This document shows positions 48,617 to 61,026 of a stretch of 64,000 bases of DNA, in pieces. Every line of letters starts with the position of its first letter. The stretch's first letter is position 1. Source of the stretch: Gracilariopsis chorda (lineage: Eukaryota > Rhodophyta > Florideophyceae > Gracilariales > Gracilariaceae). The DNA is taken from positions 186,001 to 250,000 of the forward strand of contig NBIV01000082.1 of NCBI GenBank assembly GCA_003194525.1, read 5' to 3'. The notes below the pieces were generated by a model that was not told the origin of the DNA, searched no databases, and saw nothing but the letters and a program-made list of their open reading frames with translations. Both the position numbers and the translations under genes were made by a program.

Positions 48617-49786
48617 TTGCCCTCTCCTTAGGCTTGACCGCCTAGGTCTAGCTAGCTACTCCTTATGGGTCTCCTCAGTCCACTCGGCCGGGCGCGGTAT
48701 TTCCCACTTGGCCTCACCGTCACCGGGGCGTGCCTGCCTGATCCCGTTCTTCGCGGCGCCTAGCACCCTTTTGGACAACGACCTTTGGAAGGCTCTGAGC
48801 CTTGTCCCTTCTGGCCCATGCACGTCCCATGGTCGGCACGGTGAGCACAAGCGCGTGCCCGGTCTTGGGCGCGTCGGGTGTCGCGGTACAGAGCCCTATT
48901 GGAACAGAATGAGGCCCTGAAGGAATCCGTCGCGGCGAATCTGCAGGAGAACGCCCATATGTTGTCCAATAAGGTCCTAGCGGATATTGACGCCCATTAT
49001 GGTCTCGACCTGAGCAACGGTAGTAGCACTGAGAGCCCCGCGTCCATTGGTCCGAATAGCCCTTCCCGCAAGCGTCAGCGGCTCCAGTGGTCAGACGCCA
49101 AGCAATGGTGGAGGCGCGTTCGAGGGTCACGGTGACAACGAGATTGAGCCCGATCCGTCGGCCTGATGGTGTTCGTTAATTAGCCTGTTAGGTCTTGGCT
49201 CAATAAAGTTATCCATTTGGCTGTTAGCTTTTTTGCCTTTGGTCGGCTTGACCGGCCTTCAGGTCAGTTAGCGTGCGTGATAAGTAGCCCTTAGGGAGCT
49301 CCGCGATGGTTCGCTTTCCAAAGCTCATGCGGTAGCCAATGGGCAAGCAGCGATGCTGCGCCGTGTTGTTGATCCATCAGTGCAGCGGTTGGCCAGTGGG
49401 CGTGTGTACGTGCCAATCGTGGCCGTGCTGGCGCTCGTGTCCCTTGTGGTCAGCCCCTTGGCACTCCAAAAAATTAGGCCACGAACTTGGCCATCCGAAA
49501 TTTTAAATTTTTTGACGTGCCAGTGGTCAGCGCGATCGTGAGGTGCGCACGAGTTGCGCTATGCGCCAGTATGGTACCGTTTAGGCCCAAGTGGGGAGAG
49601 TGCGAATCCGGTATCCGTTGGTCTGTGTGCCGCCTAGGAGCCGAGATATCAACAATTCCTTGTTTTGGCCGATTTCGGGGCGTGCAACGCCGCTTCAAAA
49701 AATTGCCAATTTGGCCAGCGGATTATTTGATCGTGCGCGCACGCCGTGGCAGGCACTGCGCGCGCTGTAAATCCGACGGGGGTCCC
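48617..49786 (+). other. Element B 3' region with a plus-strand ORF
   Basis: Between the 3' LTR and the C2 insertion. A plus-strand frame (48878-49135) encodes SRYRALLEQNEALKESVAAN, a coiled coil, and ends with a basic stretch SPSRKRQRLQWSDAKQWWRR. An AATAAA follows at 49202. The position and strand match the antisense ORF of element A, though the proteins do not look alike. Upstream of 48878 other frames are open, so the coding part may be longer. Confidence 0.45.
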
Positions 49787-49934
49787 TGTGAATGGCTGTA
49801 CCACCCGTTCAGTGAAACGTGTAGACGTACACGTTAACTGAACCTGACGGTCAGAGTATCAATAAAGCACCGCAGGTGGCTCTGGCTGACCTCATGTTTG
49901 GGTCAAGCCGCCAGGCACTACTCCGCGTTTTTCA
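49787..49934 (+). repeat. 5' LTR of copia element C2
   Basis: TGTGAATGGCTG...GCGTTTTTCA, with AATAAA at 49861. Partner of 55962-56110. Confidence 0.92.
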
Positions 49935-49950
49935 TGGTAGCATCGCGGTG
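49935..49950 (+). promoter_or_regulatory. Primer-binding site of C2 (initiator tRNA-Met type)
   Basis: TGGTAGCATCGCGGTG starts directly at the LTR end. TGGTAGC is the start of the yeast Ty1 primer site, which pairs with the 3' end of initiator tRNA-Met. Confidence 0.65.
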
Positions 49951-51708
49951 AAAAACTCCCACCCTGGGTTCTCACCATGCTTCCCTTCCCCTTTCCCTTT
50001 CTACTCCCCTCGAAGAGTTCTCACGCGCCCCACCCGACACGTCCCCACGTTCACCCACTTGGAGAACTTTCGTTTGCGAGTCTTTCGAAACTACACCAGC
50101 ATCACTGCACCCCTTTGCGACAGCACTACTTCATTTATTGCGCTCCCGTTTGCGTGGCAAAGCAAACTCACGTCTGAACTTGTGCGCAATCTCTCCTCGA
50201 AACCCCGCAATCATCAGCTTCCGATTTGCGTTCAACACATCGACGCGCTCTCGGACTTGCCTTTTTTTAAGGAGTTGGCTTCCAATTCACAACCTCACTT
50301 GAAGGATTTGGGGAAAAATTCTCCCATTTCTGCAGGCTCCAAGTAGCCTCCGACGTAACCTTGAGTAGCCTTGATCTGGCAACCTTGGTAACCCCTTTTG
50401 GCAATACTGCGCTGGACCACAACCCGTCTTACTGGCCGTTATTTTTTGACTTGCAGATTTGGGGGAAACATTCCCCCATTTCTGCAACCTACAGACTTCG
50501 TCTTATTTCGAGAACATCTACCGACCTCGCGTATTGCAATATTTGGCGCGAAAACGTCTTGAGTCTCGCCAATACCTCGGGTAGTGCGCATTACCGTTGC
50601 TGCTCGACTTTCGCCGCGCTGGTGCGGAAGTGAAACAGTCTCCCCTCGCGCGCACGTTTCATCTTTGCACTTACCCGTTGCGCTTAATCTGATCGCCTTT
50701 ACCCCTTGATTCTCGCGCATCCCTACTGCGTACGTTGCCAAGAGCCACGCGACTTCTCAGCAAACTGGACGTTGTGGTTCCACTCTTGCTCCTCAACCAC
50801 CGACGGAACCTTGCGTAATTGTTATCGCCCGGAAAGTAACCCCTGCTCCCTTCCCCTCGTTCCCGCGCTGCGTAGACGCGTGTAGGCTAGAGGCTTCTTG
50901 AACATCCCCGTGTCGTTGAACAACCCTTGCCATCGGCTTGGCGTCTGGGCCGACCATCTGAAGCCTCTACGCTGCAACTCTTTGCTACTACTACATGTTC
51001 CGCACCCCCGCGCTGAACTAACAACTATACACCACCGCCGTTTGCGCACGCATTGCGAGTCGGCGTTACCTCTCTAAAATAAAAATTTGGGTTGAGAAGA
51101 AAGTCCCGCCACTCCACCGGAAGCCGCGTGGAATTGAGCATTCACCAGACGGGAGGCTTGCGTCTGTGATTAAGGGCCTCTTTTGCCATTACCTCTACGT
51201 GGACGTTGGCACTCTGACCGCCGATATAGTTCGAAAGCTGGGCACCGGCAAGGAATTGAGTGGAGAATTGAACTAATCTGAGGGCTAGTAATCACACCGT
51301 ATAACCGGTTCTGCTGGGGTGTGTGCTGCGAATCCTCGGAGACAGGGTGTCTCATCGTTCACCCCGGACTGCATCGTGGTTAGTGATAGCAGAGAAACCT
51401 TTGCCGAGCAAGCATCCGCAAGGAACTAGAGGAGATTTACTGGTGAAAACATATCCCCTGTTAGTAACCTCTCCTGAACGTTGCGTAGGAAAGTGCGCAC
51501 CAATTTCTGGTTTGTGCAGAACTTGTCAGGCCACAGCAAATCACAACTCACCGGGAGAGTCTAACCCAGAGTCAGAGGTCTGACCTTTAGGGCCTTTGTA
51601 GGTAGCATCTCCTGCCAGCGTCCCCACCAAGAAGAATCCCTCGCCCGGTAGGGGACCGGTGAAGATAACAAATTACTACTCTCCTCTCGCACTGCCAGTC
51701 TCTCAGTG
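49951..51708 (+). other. Leader of C2, no coding sequence recognised
   Basis: About 1.75 kb between the primer site and gag, long for a copia element. The word GGGAAA(C/A)ATTC(T/C)CCCATTTCTGCA occurs twice (about 50310 and 50461), a diverged internal duplication. No frame resembles a known protein. Confidence 0.6.
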
Positions 51709-52452
51709 ATGGATGGGGATCGAGTTACAGATACAAGGCACGTCCCCCGCTTACAAGGGAACGCAGACTACAATACTTGGCATATATACTTTCGCGACTT
51801 GATGCACGCCTCACAAGCACTCTTCGTGCTAAGTCAAGAGCGACCCATAGAGGGACAAAGTACCGCCCAAGCGCGAAAGCGCTGGGACGATGCCGATAGG
51901 AAAGCACGTTCTATTATCGTGCAAACCTTAGGTACACAACCCATCGTCGCCGTCTCAGACCTACTTGAACGAGAGCATTGCACCTCATTAGAAGTATGGG
52001 CGAAGTTGGAATCAACCTATAAGAAGGACAACATCCAGTCGAAGATGAACCTCCGTCAACGTCTAAGCGGTATGATATTCCATGATAGTGACGACATACA
52101 GAAGCACCTACACGACATGGAAACCATCTTCTTAGAGCTTGCACGCTTAGGAGATCGACTACCTGATCCCGAACGCACCGCTTGCCTACTTATAACACTC
52201 CCCGAATCTCTAATGGCGATCACTCTCCTAGTTGAAGCCAATAACATGGAATACGATCAAGTCGTTTCCCTCGTACGTTCTGAAATGGACAGAAGAAAGC
52301 ATCGAAAGTCCGCAACTACCTCTGAGGCACAAGAAATAAATAAAGCGCGACAACATCCGTATTCCGCAGCCCAGATATCTCACGCCGGACCAAAACAATC
52401 CACATCAGATGCTGGAACTGTGGTAAACTAGGACACATTCGCGCCGAATGCT
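51709..52452 (+). pseudogene. C2 gag
   Basis: UBN2-type copia gag: NADYNTWHIYFRDLMHASQA, KARSIIVQTLGTQPI, LEVWAKLESTYKKDNIQSKM, and the helical HDSDDIQKHLHDMETIFLEL. A CCHC knuckle CWNCGKLGHIRAEC lies at about 52409-52451. The ATG at 51709 is the natural start. Fossil part. Confidence 0.88.
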
Positions 52453-52702
52453 GAGTGAAAAGAACGATTGATCGCGCAAATAACAGACATCCTAAACGCG
52501 GAAGAAATCGCTTCCCCAGGAGAAACAAGAAGAGAAAGCAAGCACTATGGTACTCAAACAGGCATGAACAAACCCACACCGAAACAATAGCCAACGATAT
52601 AACACTGAACAAGAGCCATGAGGTTTCGTTGCAATAGCTAAGGCTGTGTCTTCCTGCTTTGATAGTAAAGTTTAGACATGGGTTGAATGTCCTGCGACTC
52701 AT

Positions 52703-53980
52703 GTGTTTGTGAATGACAAATCATTGTTCTGGGACTATCAACGTACTGGAGACGAAACAGTTCGCACGTGCGACCGCCAGTCTACGATCGAAGGATACGG
52801 AACAATAAGACTCCCACAGGGAGATGGATTGAGTCTTCCCGCAAAACAAACACCATCCTTCGACTCTAACCTCATTTCCCTCTCAATCCTCGCACAAAAT
52901 ACTCGGGTAGAATTCTTGAACAACTCAGATTCCACGTGCTTCATCATCAAACATCCGAACTCTGGTGGTGTAGTCTACCGGTCACAACAGAGGGACGGAC
53001 TGTATCCGTTTCCGAACCCTATTCCCCCGCCAAGAGCACAAACGATAACCCCGTTCCCAGGTGACACCGCAAAAGACTGGCACGACAGACTTGGTCACAC
53101 AGGAAAGGATAGGCTCTTGTCCTGTCGGAAACAATGGATAGGGATCCCAAACCTCTTGCGCTCCGAGGTAGACAACATCCACTGCTCAGACTGCATTGAA
53201 GCAGGGACAAAACAGGCTGCCGTGGAACCCTCATCTTCAACGGCCACGAAGCCCCTAGAGCTGGTGCATACAGACCTTACTGGTCCGATTACCCCACCTT
53301 CATTACAAGGCTCGAGGTATATGCAGGTTCTCCTTGATGGCAACACAAGATCGTCATCTATATACTTTATGGATAGGAAACTGCAGTTCTTCCCTTCCAT
53401 AAGATGGTACAAGGCACGCGCAGAGAACGAGCTACCAGGCCCTAGAATCTACCGCGTTCGCCTTGACGGGGCGGGTGAGAACCGATCTGACGACTTCATC
53501 GCATACGCGTCAGAAAACGGAATCGTCTCGAGTACACTCCGCCATACGCCCACCAGTCGAATGGAGCAGCAGAAAAGATCATCCAAGACCTTTGGAAAAC
53601 TGCAAGGATAATTCTGCACGCTTCACAATTCCCTCTAGAACTATGGGAAAAGGCGATATCCCACGCAAACTGGATAAGTAATCGCCTACCAAAATCCCGT
53701 GTAGGTATGCGGATTCCCTACACACTATGGTTCAAGAGAAAGCCAGAATTCTCGAGACTTCTGAAATTGGGCAAAAGAGACATGCATTTATCTACAGGTC
53801 AGAGACTGTTCCCAACAAAAAGCTCTTGCCTCGCGCACTTCCCGGACACTTTGTTGAAATGCAAAGCCTACGCACTATGTACCGGATCTACATTCCTTCG
53901 CTACGCAGGGTAGTGAAATGTAGACAACAGGACTTCACGGTCACAAAGGAAAGACTCCCTTAAATCAATCAACTGATTGA
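52703..53980 (+). pseudogene. C2 protease tail, GAG-pre-integrase and integrase region
   Basis: LNSLISILAQ-like words after the protease, the GAG-pre-integrase motif DWHDRLGHTGKDRL with HCSDCIEAGTKQ (the HHCC zinc region), then LELVHTDLTGPI with the first catalytic Asp, VRLDGAGENRSDDF with the second, and GIVSSTLRHTPTS...GAAE-type sequence. Broken copy. Confidence 0.82.
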
Positions 53981-54041
53981 TTTCTCCTCTTTGAAACGAA
54001 AAGAAGCCGAGAGCGATATGTGAGATGCCAACGAGAAACAT

Positions 54042-55691
54042 ATGGACGCATCTCTAGCTCAGCGCTTGGTATCAAGGGCAAGGTATGTCAACGGGGAGCA
54101 GGAACTCACGGTTCCAAAGACCTTTAGAGATGCACGCAACATTCCACAGTGGGCCGATGCAATCGATAGGGAGTACGAGGCTCTAACCAGCAGAAAGACG
54201 TGGAAGCTGGTGGACCGGAAACCTGAAATGAAACCACTGCCATTCCTGTGGACGTTCATCGCGAAGCATATAACCAGCAAGCCACTGAAGGTAATGCCAA
54301 AGGCTCGATGTGTGTTCCGAGGAGACAAACAGGAGCCGTATTTGGATTACGATCCGGAAAAGTTGTACGCTCCCGTAGCACGGCTAGAGACAATCCGACT
54401 CGGGCTGGCAAAAACGGCTGCAAAAGGTTTAATAATGGAAACCTTGGATATAAGTAACGCTTACGTATACGGAGACCTAAACGAACCACTAATAATGGAA
54501 CAGCCTACCAATGTGTCGGGCTGGTCATATCAACATGGAAAGGTCTGCCTACTACTGAAGTCGATGTATGGTGCGAAACAAGCCGGACACATCTGGGGAT
54601 CGCTATTCCATTCAGAGCTGCTAAAGCTAAAATTCCAGCAGTCGCGAACGGACAGCCAACTGTACATCTACAAGTCGAATATTGGGTTTATTATACTCGT
54701 GGTTGTAGTAGACGACGTACTACTGTTGTCGGATTCAAGATCTCTCCTGGAACTCTTTAAGGAAGAGATGAAGAAACTGTTTCAAGTGAAGTTTATTGGT
54801 AAAGCAAACTATTTTATTGGGATGGACATCGACAGGGACAGCAAAGACATTTGGGTATCACAAGAAAGATACGTCGTGAAGACGTTAGAGGAGTACGGAT
54901 TGGTGAAATCGAATCCTGCGCAAACTCCGTTGCCTACTCCTTGCGATCTGACGGATCTAAAGGACGACAAACAAGGTCTGTCCATAGTGCTTCACGCCCG
55001 ATACCGAAAACTGGTAGGGCATTTGATGTACTTGGCTGTAGCGTCAAGGCCTGACATCATGTTTGCAGCTTCAATGCTAGCGAGGCAAGTGCATGCTTCT
55101 GGAAAGAGACATGCTGGAGTTGCGAAAAGGGTGTTAAGGTACCTGAAAGGTACGAAGGACTATTGACTCCACTTCTCATCAAGCGCCAACGCGCCGATGG
55201 AAGCGTATTGCGATGCAGACTGGGCTGGTTGCAAGGACACCAGAAAGTCTACAACTGGTTTACTGGTAAAGGTGAACGAAGGACCCATCCTTTGGACTAC
55301 AAAGAAGCAGAAGATAATTGCGCTATCGTCTGGAGAGGCTGAATACATCGCACTGTCCTATTGCGGAAAAGCCGTGACATGGCTAAGGAGACTGGTTTGG
55401 GAAATGCTGAATGAAACCATCGTTGAAGATGAACCGGAAAACATTTATCCCATCCCGGTATTCAGTGATAGCTCCACCGCGTTGTCAATCGTCCAAAATG
55501 CCCCGACGTCTGATCGTAACAAGCATATTGCTCTGAAGTTCCACCATGTTAAAGAATTGGTGACGAATTGCATTGTTCGCATGGAATACGTGCGAACTGA
55601 AATGCAGCCTGCCGATGTGTTTACTACGTCGTTGAGGCAAGACCGTCTGCAAACATTGGGTTTGCTGTGTGGCGTACATCGTCACTTCTGA
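54042..55691 (+). pseudogene. C2 reverse transcriptase and RNase H
   Basis: Copia reverse transcriptase: WADAIDREYEALTSRKTWKL, ARCVFRGDKQEP, YAPVARLETIRLGLA, TLDISNAYVYGDL, the catalytic LVVVVDDVLLLSDS, YFIGMDIDRD and LVGHLMYLAVASRPDIMFA. RNase H: YCDADWAGCKDTRKSTTG, ALSSGEAEYIALSYC, and NKHIALKFHHVKELV. Fossil part. Confidence 0.9.
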
Positions 55692-55961
55692 TTTTCTTTT
55701 GACAATATTTCTAACGCTTGTGATTTTCTACTTGTGATTTTTGCTTTTCTTTGATTTGTGTAACAGAAATAAGAACCCGTCGTACCGTTATAGGGATCAG
55801 GGTATAGTGTAACTTGCTATACCTTTTCCTTTTGGGGCAGATTTTTCCTACAAGCTTTTGCTGCGCAAAAGGTTTTTAATGGTGGCAACCTTAGTCAATT
55901 AATCGAGATAGATACTAGTAGTACGCAATCATGATACTTTGTTCATAACTGCGAGTGGTTT

Positions 55962-56110
55962 TTTGAATGGCTGTACCAGCTGTTCAGTGAAACGTGTAGA
56001 CGTACAAGTTTCACTGAACCTGACGGTCAGAGTATCAATAAAGCACCGCCGGCGGCTCTCGCTGACCTCGTGTGGGGGTCAAGCCGCCAGGCACTACCCC
56101 GCGTTTTTCA
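55962..56110 (+). repeat. 3' LTR of copia element C2
   Basis: Partner of 49787-49934, with AATAAA at 56037 and ending GCGTTTTTCA before the GTCCC duplication. Confidence 0.92.
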
Positions 56111-56115
56111 GTCCC

Positions 56116-56316
56116 ATTAGGCTGATAGTGTTACATTTAGCATGCGCCATAAATAGTCTAAGCTATAATTATACCAAAGGACAGTGAGCGCACCGCGCCG
56201 TGGCCCAGGGAAAACCACACCGGAACTGCGTGCGCTACGCACCTGCGCGTTGCTCATGTCCTGTAGTCGACTCAACGACTTGAGCGCGGGTGCTAGCGAT
56301 GTCCATAGGATTGCCG
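56116..56316. other. Element B sequence between pol and the C2 insertion
   Basis: A 200-bp piece of the element B 3' region, continuous with 49786 before C2 inserted. It contains CG-rich words (GCGCACCGCGCC) and no clear coding sequence. Confidence 0.6.
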
Positions 56317-57940
56317 CTATCTGCGACCAATGGATTTGACTATATATGCCCTCTCCTTAAGGTCGCGCTCCGTGCGGCCCATGCGGCACCAAAACCTGAG
56401 GACGAAGTTCTCCGGGATGTTCTCCCGGGGTTCCCATGTGTCCTGCGAAGGTGGGTAACCGTACCAACGGACACGGTATTTGACCACGCCATCGTCGTCA
56501 AGGCCTGCATTGACCACACGGTCTATAGCACTTTCCTTAGGAGCCACAGGTGCGGCCTTCGGTACATCCAGAGGCCACTCCTCGGGGAGATCCATTTCGT
56601 CCAAACGGGCGTATCCATCATTGGCGAACTGGGACGGTGTGTCGCACGGGGCGGCCAATGGGTCTGCAGAAACGACCTTTGGACATGGCATGGCGGTCGG
56701 GGTGACCAATGGATCTGCCGTAACTTCCTTAAGACGGGACCTCAACTGTTCGTCCGTAAGGGAAGTGTCCTGAAGGGCGGAAATGGAGGGGTCTGGAGTA
56801 GTGTCCTCCGATGTAGCCAAGGGTGAACCAGTGGGCTTCGGCGATGACGGATCCGCCGTTACGCGGTCAATCGCGACTGTGTCCCGTAGGCCATCAATCT
56901 CGATGGTGACCGTGTGGGACGTAGCTGAGAGAACCTTATAAGGACCGGTGGACCGTGGGAGGAGCTTTCGAGTAACGACCTCGATATCGTTATGGGGCTT
57001 ATCCGATGGGGCGCAGTCAAGGTAGACCATGTCACCGGCCTTAAAGGATGGGGTAAACCTTACGGCCTTATCGAAGTCTGCCTTATACCTCCGTTGGGAC
57101 TTTGTCAACCGAGCGCTGGCCGTACGGATTATATCGTCAATCCGCTTGCCGGTGTACCGTTTGGCCTGGGCCGGAGTCATTTTTGCCGTGAAGTCCTGTG
57201 GAATCCAACTGTCCTTAAGGTCAACCGCAAAGTGCGGCGGCTGCCGCGTGACCGTCAAGTAGAAAGGTGTAGTACCCGTAGACCGATGGACTTGCGTGTT
57301 GTACGCATATACCAATGGTCCAACGTAGTCGTCCCAGTAGGCCTGGTGCTCAGCGACGTAATGCACCAACCTGTCCTTAATGGTCCTATTGAAGCGTTCG
57401 GCTTGTCCATTGGTCTGTGGATGATAAGCCGTCGTGGTGACGTGCCTAATTCCTAAGGTCGCACAGACGTGAGCGAAGAATTTCGACACGAACTGTGTGC
57501 CGTTGTCCGATAGGAGATAAAGTGGCAGACCATATGGATAAACCCAGTGGGTCAAGAACGCCATTGCGACGTGGGTGGCCGTTGTGGACCTCATGGGAAT
57601 AGCTCTCATGAGCTTGGTGAACCGGTGAGTAATAACCAAGATAAACTTGTTCCCATGGGTAGTTGACGGTAGTGGCCCTAGGATATCCGTAGCGATAAAC
57701 TCCAGTGGTCCAGCAGCTGAGAACAACTTCAGCTTGGCCTGATGGGTGGCTTTCATGCCACGTGTCTTGACGCACGAGGCGCATTTCCTAGAGGTAAACC
57801 AAAGGTCATTAGCCATGAAGGGCCAGTAGAAGTGCTTCCTTAGGGACTGATACATTCTCGTCCCGCCAGAATGCCTGGACAGCCAGGGGTAATGGGCGAG
57901 GTAAAGAACCCGTGCCCTGAGGACCTTAGGAATGACCCGC
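56317..57940 (-). pseudogene. Element B integrase with C-terminal chromodomain
   Basis: The HHCC zinc region is HLAHYPWLSRHSGGTRMYQS with CASCVKTRG. The catalytic core has IATDILGPLPSTT, LSDNGTQFVSKFF and TNGQAERFNR, then a GPY module (RSTGPYKVLSATSHTVTIEI). The tail carries a chromodomain, DDGVVKYRVRWYGYPPSQDT followed by WEPRENIP (about 56390-56500), which in chromoviruses directs integration to marked heterochromatin. Fossil part. Confidence 0.9.
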
Positions 57941-59540
57941 TGGATTGCTCCGTCCAGAGAAGCTCTGTGACAGAGCAGTCCGAACCGTTCGTAGTCGAAC
58001 AGACAACCAGGGGTCCCGAAGAGGTCGGCCTGCTTCTTGCAGTACTCGTCGTCCTTTTGGGTCTGAAGAAGCTCATCCAGTGTGATCGGCAGGAGCTCCT
58101 TTTCCTCTGGTTGAACTGCGTGAACCTCAAGGGTCCGTATTTCGCTGTTCTCGTAGATAGGCCAGTCCACCAGGTATATGGCCTCCTGGTCCACATCAGG
58201 GTCATCGCAATTAACGCGCCCTAGAAGGAAGTCGTCCTCATGGTCAGATTCATATCCTGTGAGGTCCGGCGTGGGTAGCTCCTCGTCCAGAGGAGATTGG
58301 TCTGTGCCATCGGTTAGGATCCTAGAAAGGGCATCAGCTGCTTGATGCTTTATTCCCGGCCTGTAGGCAACATCGAAATCAAACTCCGACAGGCGCAATC
58401 TCCATCGGGCGAGCCTGCTGGACGCGTCAGTCATGTTCATAATCCACTTAAGGGAATGATGATCAGTCCTAATGGTAAAGCGGACTACTTCCAAATAGGG
58501 CCTTAATGTTAATACTGACCAAACGATCGCTAAGCATTCCTTCTTGGACGTGCTATAATTCTGCTCTGGGCTCGTTGACGAGCGGCTCCAATAACCAATT
58601 GGTCTATAGTCCTTTGGAGATTCTTGTTCCTGGAGGAGAACACATCCAATTTGGCCATCGGACGCATACGTATCAAGAATGTACGGTTTGTCCGGCTTGG
58701 GCAGGGCCAATATAGCGGGGTTCAGAAGCTGGTCCCGTAGGGTCTCAAATGCTTCATATTGGTCGTCCGTCAGGCTGTCAAACTCCGATGGGGTCCCTTT
58801 TCGCAACATGTAGTTAAGCGGCGCAGCTATTTTCGCAAACCCCTGGACAAAGCGACGATAAACGTTGCATAGACCTAGAAATGAACGCAACTCCGTATGG
58901 GTCCGAGGAGGCTTGGCCTGACGTATGGCGTCGGTCGTCCTCGAGGCAACCTGGAGGCGACCAGGGCGGACCACATGGCCAAGATAGTCCACGGAGGCCT
59001 CGAAAAGAAGCACTTAGAGAGCTTCAGTGTTATGCCGGCCTCACGGAGAATCCTCAGGACTGTCCTAACATGGGAGAAGTGTTCGCCAATGGTCTTCGAG
59101 AAGATGATAAAATCATCTAAATAGACCAGTGCGAACTTCCATTTGACCCTAGATAGAATAATGTCCATTGCCCTCTGGAACGTCGCGGGTGCGTTCATTA
59201 ATCCAAAGGGCATCCGAGTGAATCGGAAAAGTCCCTCGTGGGTCGTGAACGTTGTCAGCGGTTTGGCGTCATCGTCTAGTGGTATTTGACAATATCCCCA
59301 AATGGCGTCCAAGGTGGTAAAGACAGCTGCCTCTCCTAAGGAACCGAGACAGTCGTCCATCCGGGGGATAGGGTACGAATCCCGTTTGGTCATGGGGTTG
59401 AGCTTCCTGTAGTCAACGCAAAACCTGACGGCGCCATCTTTCTCGGCCACTAGGACGCAAGGGCTTGCCCATTTGGACTGATGAGGGGGGGCTGGCTCGA
59501 TGACATCTGCCCTCCTCATCTTCTCCATTTGGGCGGCCAC
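57940..59540 (-). pseudogene. Element B reverse transcriptase and RNase H
   Basis: Features: VRFCVDYRKLNPMTKRDSYP, MPFGLMNAPATFQRAMD, catalytic KFALVYLDDFIIFSKT, TELRSFLGLCNVYRRFVQGF, RNase H ILDTYASDGQIGCVLLQEQE, and GIKHQAADALSRI. Standard Ty3/gypsy order. Fossil part. Confidence 0.88.
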
Positions 59541-59549
59541 GATGGTTCT

Positions 59550-60311
59550 TTACTTTAGGCCCGTTCTATATGGGTGTTGGTACACTGGTTTCGCGTCGTC
59601 CTTCAGGTTAATTCGGTGTTTTGTCGCCCGAATCTCGCCTAATTGACCAGACCACATGGATTTGAATTCCCGAAGGAGCTCTATAACCTGCGGCCTGTAA
59701 TATTCGAATTCTTCGACCATATTGAGGTCCCCCTCCCAAGACTCGACGTCCTCGTCATCGTCCAGGTGGGAGTTGTCCAAATTGGTTTCCATAATGGCCA
59801 CAGGAGCTGGCAGGGCAATGCCAACTACTGTTCCTTTAGGTAGCCGGACCGGATGGTCTCTGAAGTTACTCATGTTAACCATAAAGGGCTGGCGCGGACG
59901 AACGTCCATAACTCCATTGGCCATGAGGGCGACCTGGCGTTGAATCGTCTTCGGATGATTCTGTAACGTCAGAAGGCCAGAGGACTCGCCCTGAACCCAA
60001 GCGGTGGTCTGAGTCATCGGAGGGATGACTAAGGCTTTTGTAAGCCTGACCTTATTGGACACAGTGTTAGTCGCCAATGGGGATTTCCGCCCGTTTGCCT
60101 CAGGTCCCGGTCTGGATCCAACTAAGGCCACTGGATGTGCGCAATGGAACGCGAATTTCCGAAGGCAAGGATAGATGGCCTTCACGTAAAGGTCGATGAA
60201 GGAAGTCCCAAGGATACACTCGGCTCCCAAGTTTGGACATACAGGGAACCACGTACGGACTCTCAAACTGCTCAGTTGGACAAACAATGAAATGATTCCT
60301 TTAATTGCCAT
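59550..60311 (-). pseudogene. Element B protease region
   Basis: NLGAECILGTSFIDLYVKAI is the second conserved protease motif. VRLPKGTVVGIALPAP and EIRATKHRINLKDDAKPVYQ are the usual gypsy protease-to-RT linker. Fossil part. Confidence 0.75.
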
Positions 60312-61026
60312 CGGTCATCGAGACGCATCAGTGATCCTGGGGGTTTTCCTCACCTGAATCTTGTCTTCCCAACCAACCGGTAGGACCTTAGGATTTCTCA
60401 GATTGGGCCCAGCGCCCGTGTCCAGCACACTCGTGGCCACTCGGGAGTGCGAGGTTCGGAGTCTTATGGTCATTCGAACTTTATAGTTCTCCTTCCTAAG
60501 GACACAGACAGGGTCCTAATCATCCAGTGGTGGCCTTGTGGGGTCGTCAATCCATTCGGCCGTTGGTTGTTCAGACTCCAAAGGAATTTTAGAGTCCGGT
60601 GACTCTTGTCCATCGGGGTTGAGGCTAGGATTCTCAGAGGAGCGGTTTGCATCACGCCGCTCCTCTACGCGTTTTCCTGTTCAGTCTTTCCTCGACAGTC
60701 CACTGGAACTTCCTCGGGGTGCATCTGAGGGACAGCGTCCGTAACGGGAATATCGATGGGGTTGACCTGAGAGTTTGCGGCCTCCCCAGGAGTGGCGTAT
60801 CGAGTAGACCCTGAGGACTTGTTTCGCTGGTACTGAAGAGGTTAATTTCCTTCGGACCTCCTGGTCTGAAAGTTCTCATCCCTTAGGGCCAACAGGTTCT
60901 TGCGAACGTCCTCTGGCATGACTTTCATGCAGTCACACGGCCTGGCCGTGGAGAGGCAGAGGTAGCAAGGGGGCCCAGGGTGAATACGTCCTTCTTAGGT
61001 TTAACGAACGTATACTTCGGAGTCGT

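Larger units (their letters stand above)
49787..56110 (+). mobile_element. Ty1/copia element C2, inserted in element B
   Basis: Fossil copia element on the plus strand. Its LTRs are 148 bp (49787-49934) and 149 bp (55962-56110), about 90% alike by eye, flanked by the 5-bp duplication GTCCC (49782-49786 and 56111-56115). Order: LTR, primer site, an unusually long leader (~1.7 kb), gag, protease, integrase, reverse transcriptase, RNase H, LTR. Several breaks. Confidence 0.93.

Noticed and set aside
55962-56110. LTR of gypsy element B at its pol end
   Set aside because: It matches 49787-49934 on the plus strand and has the GTCCC duplication, so it is the copia C2 LTR.
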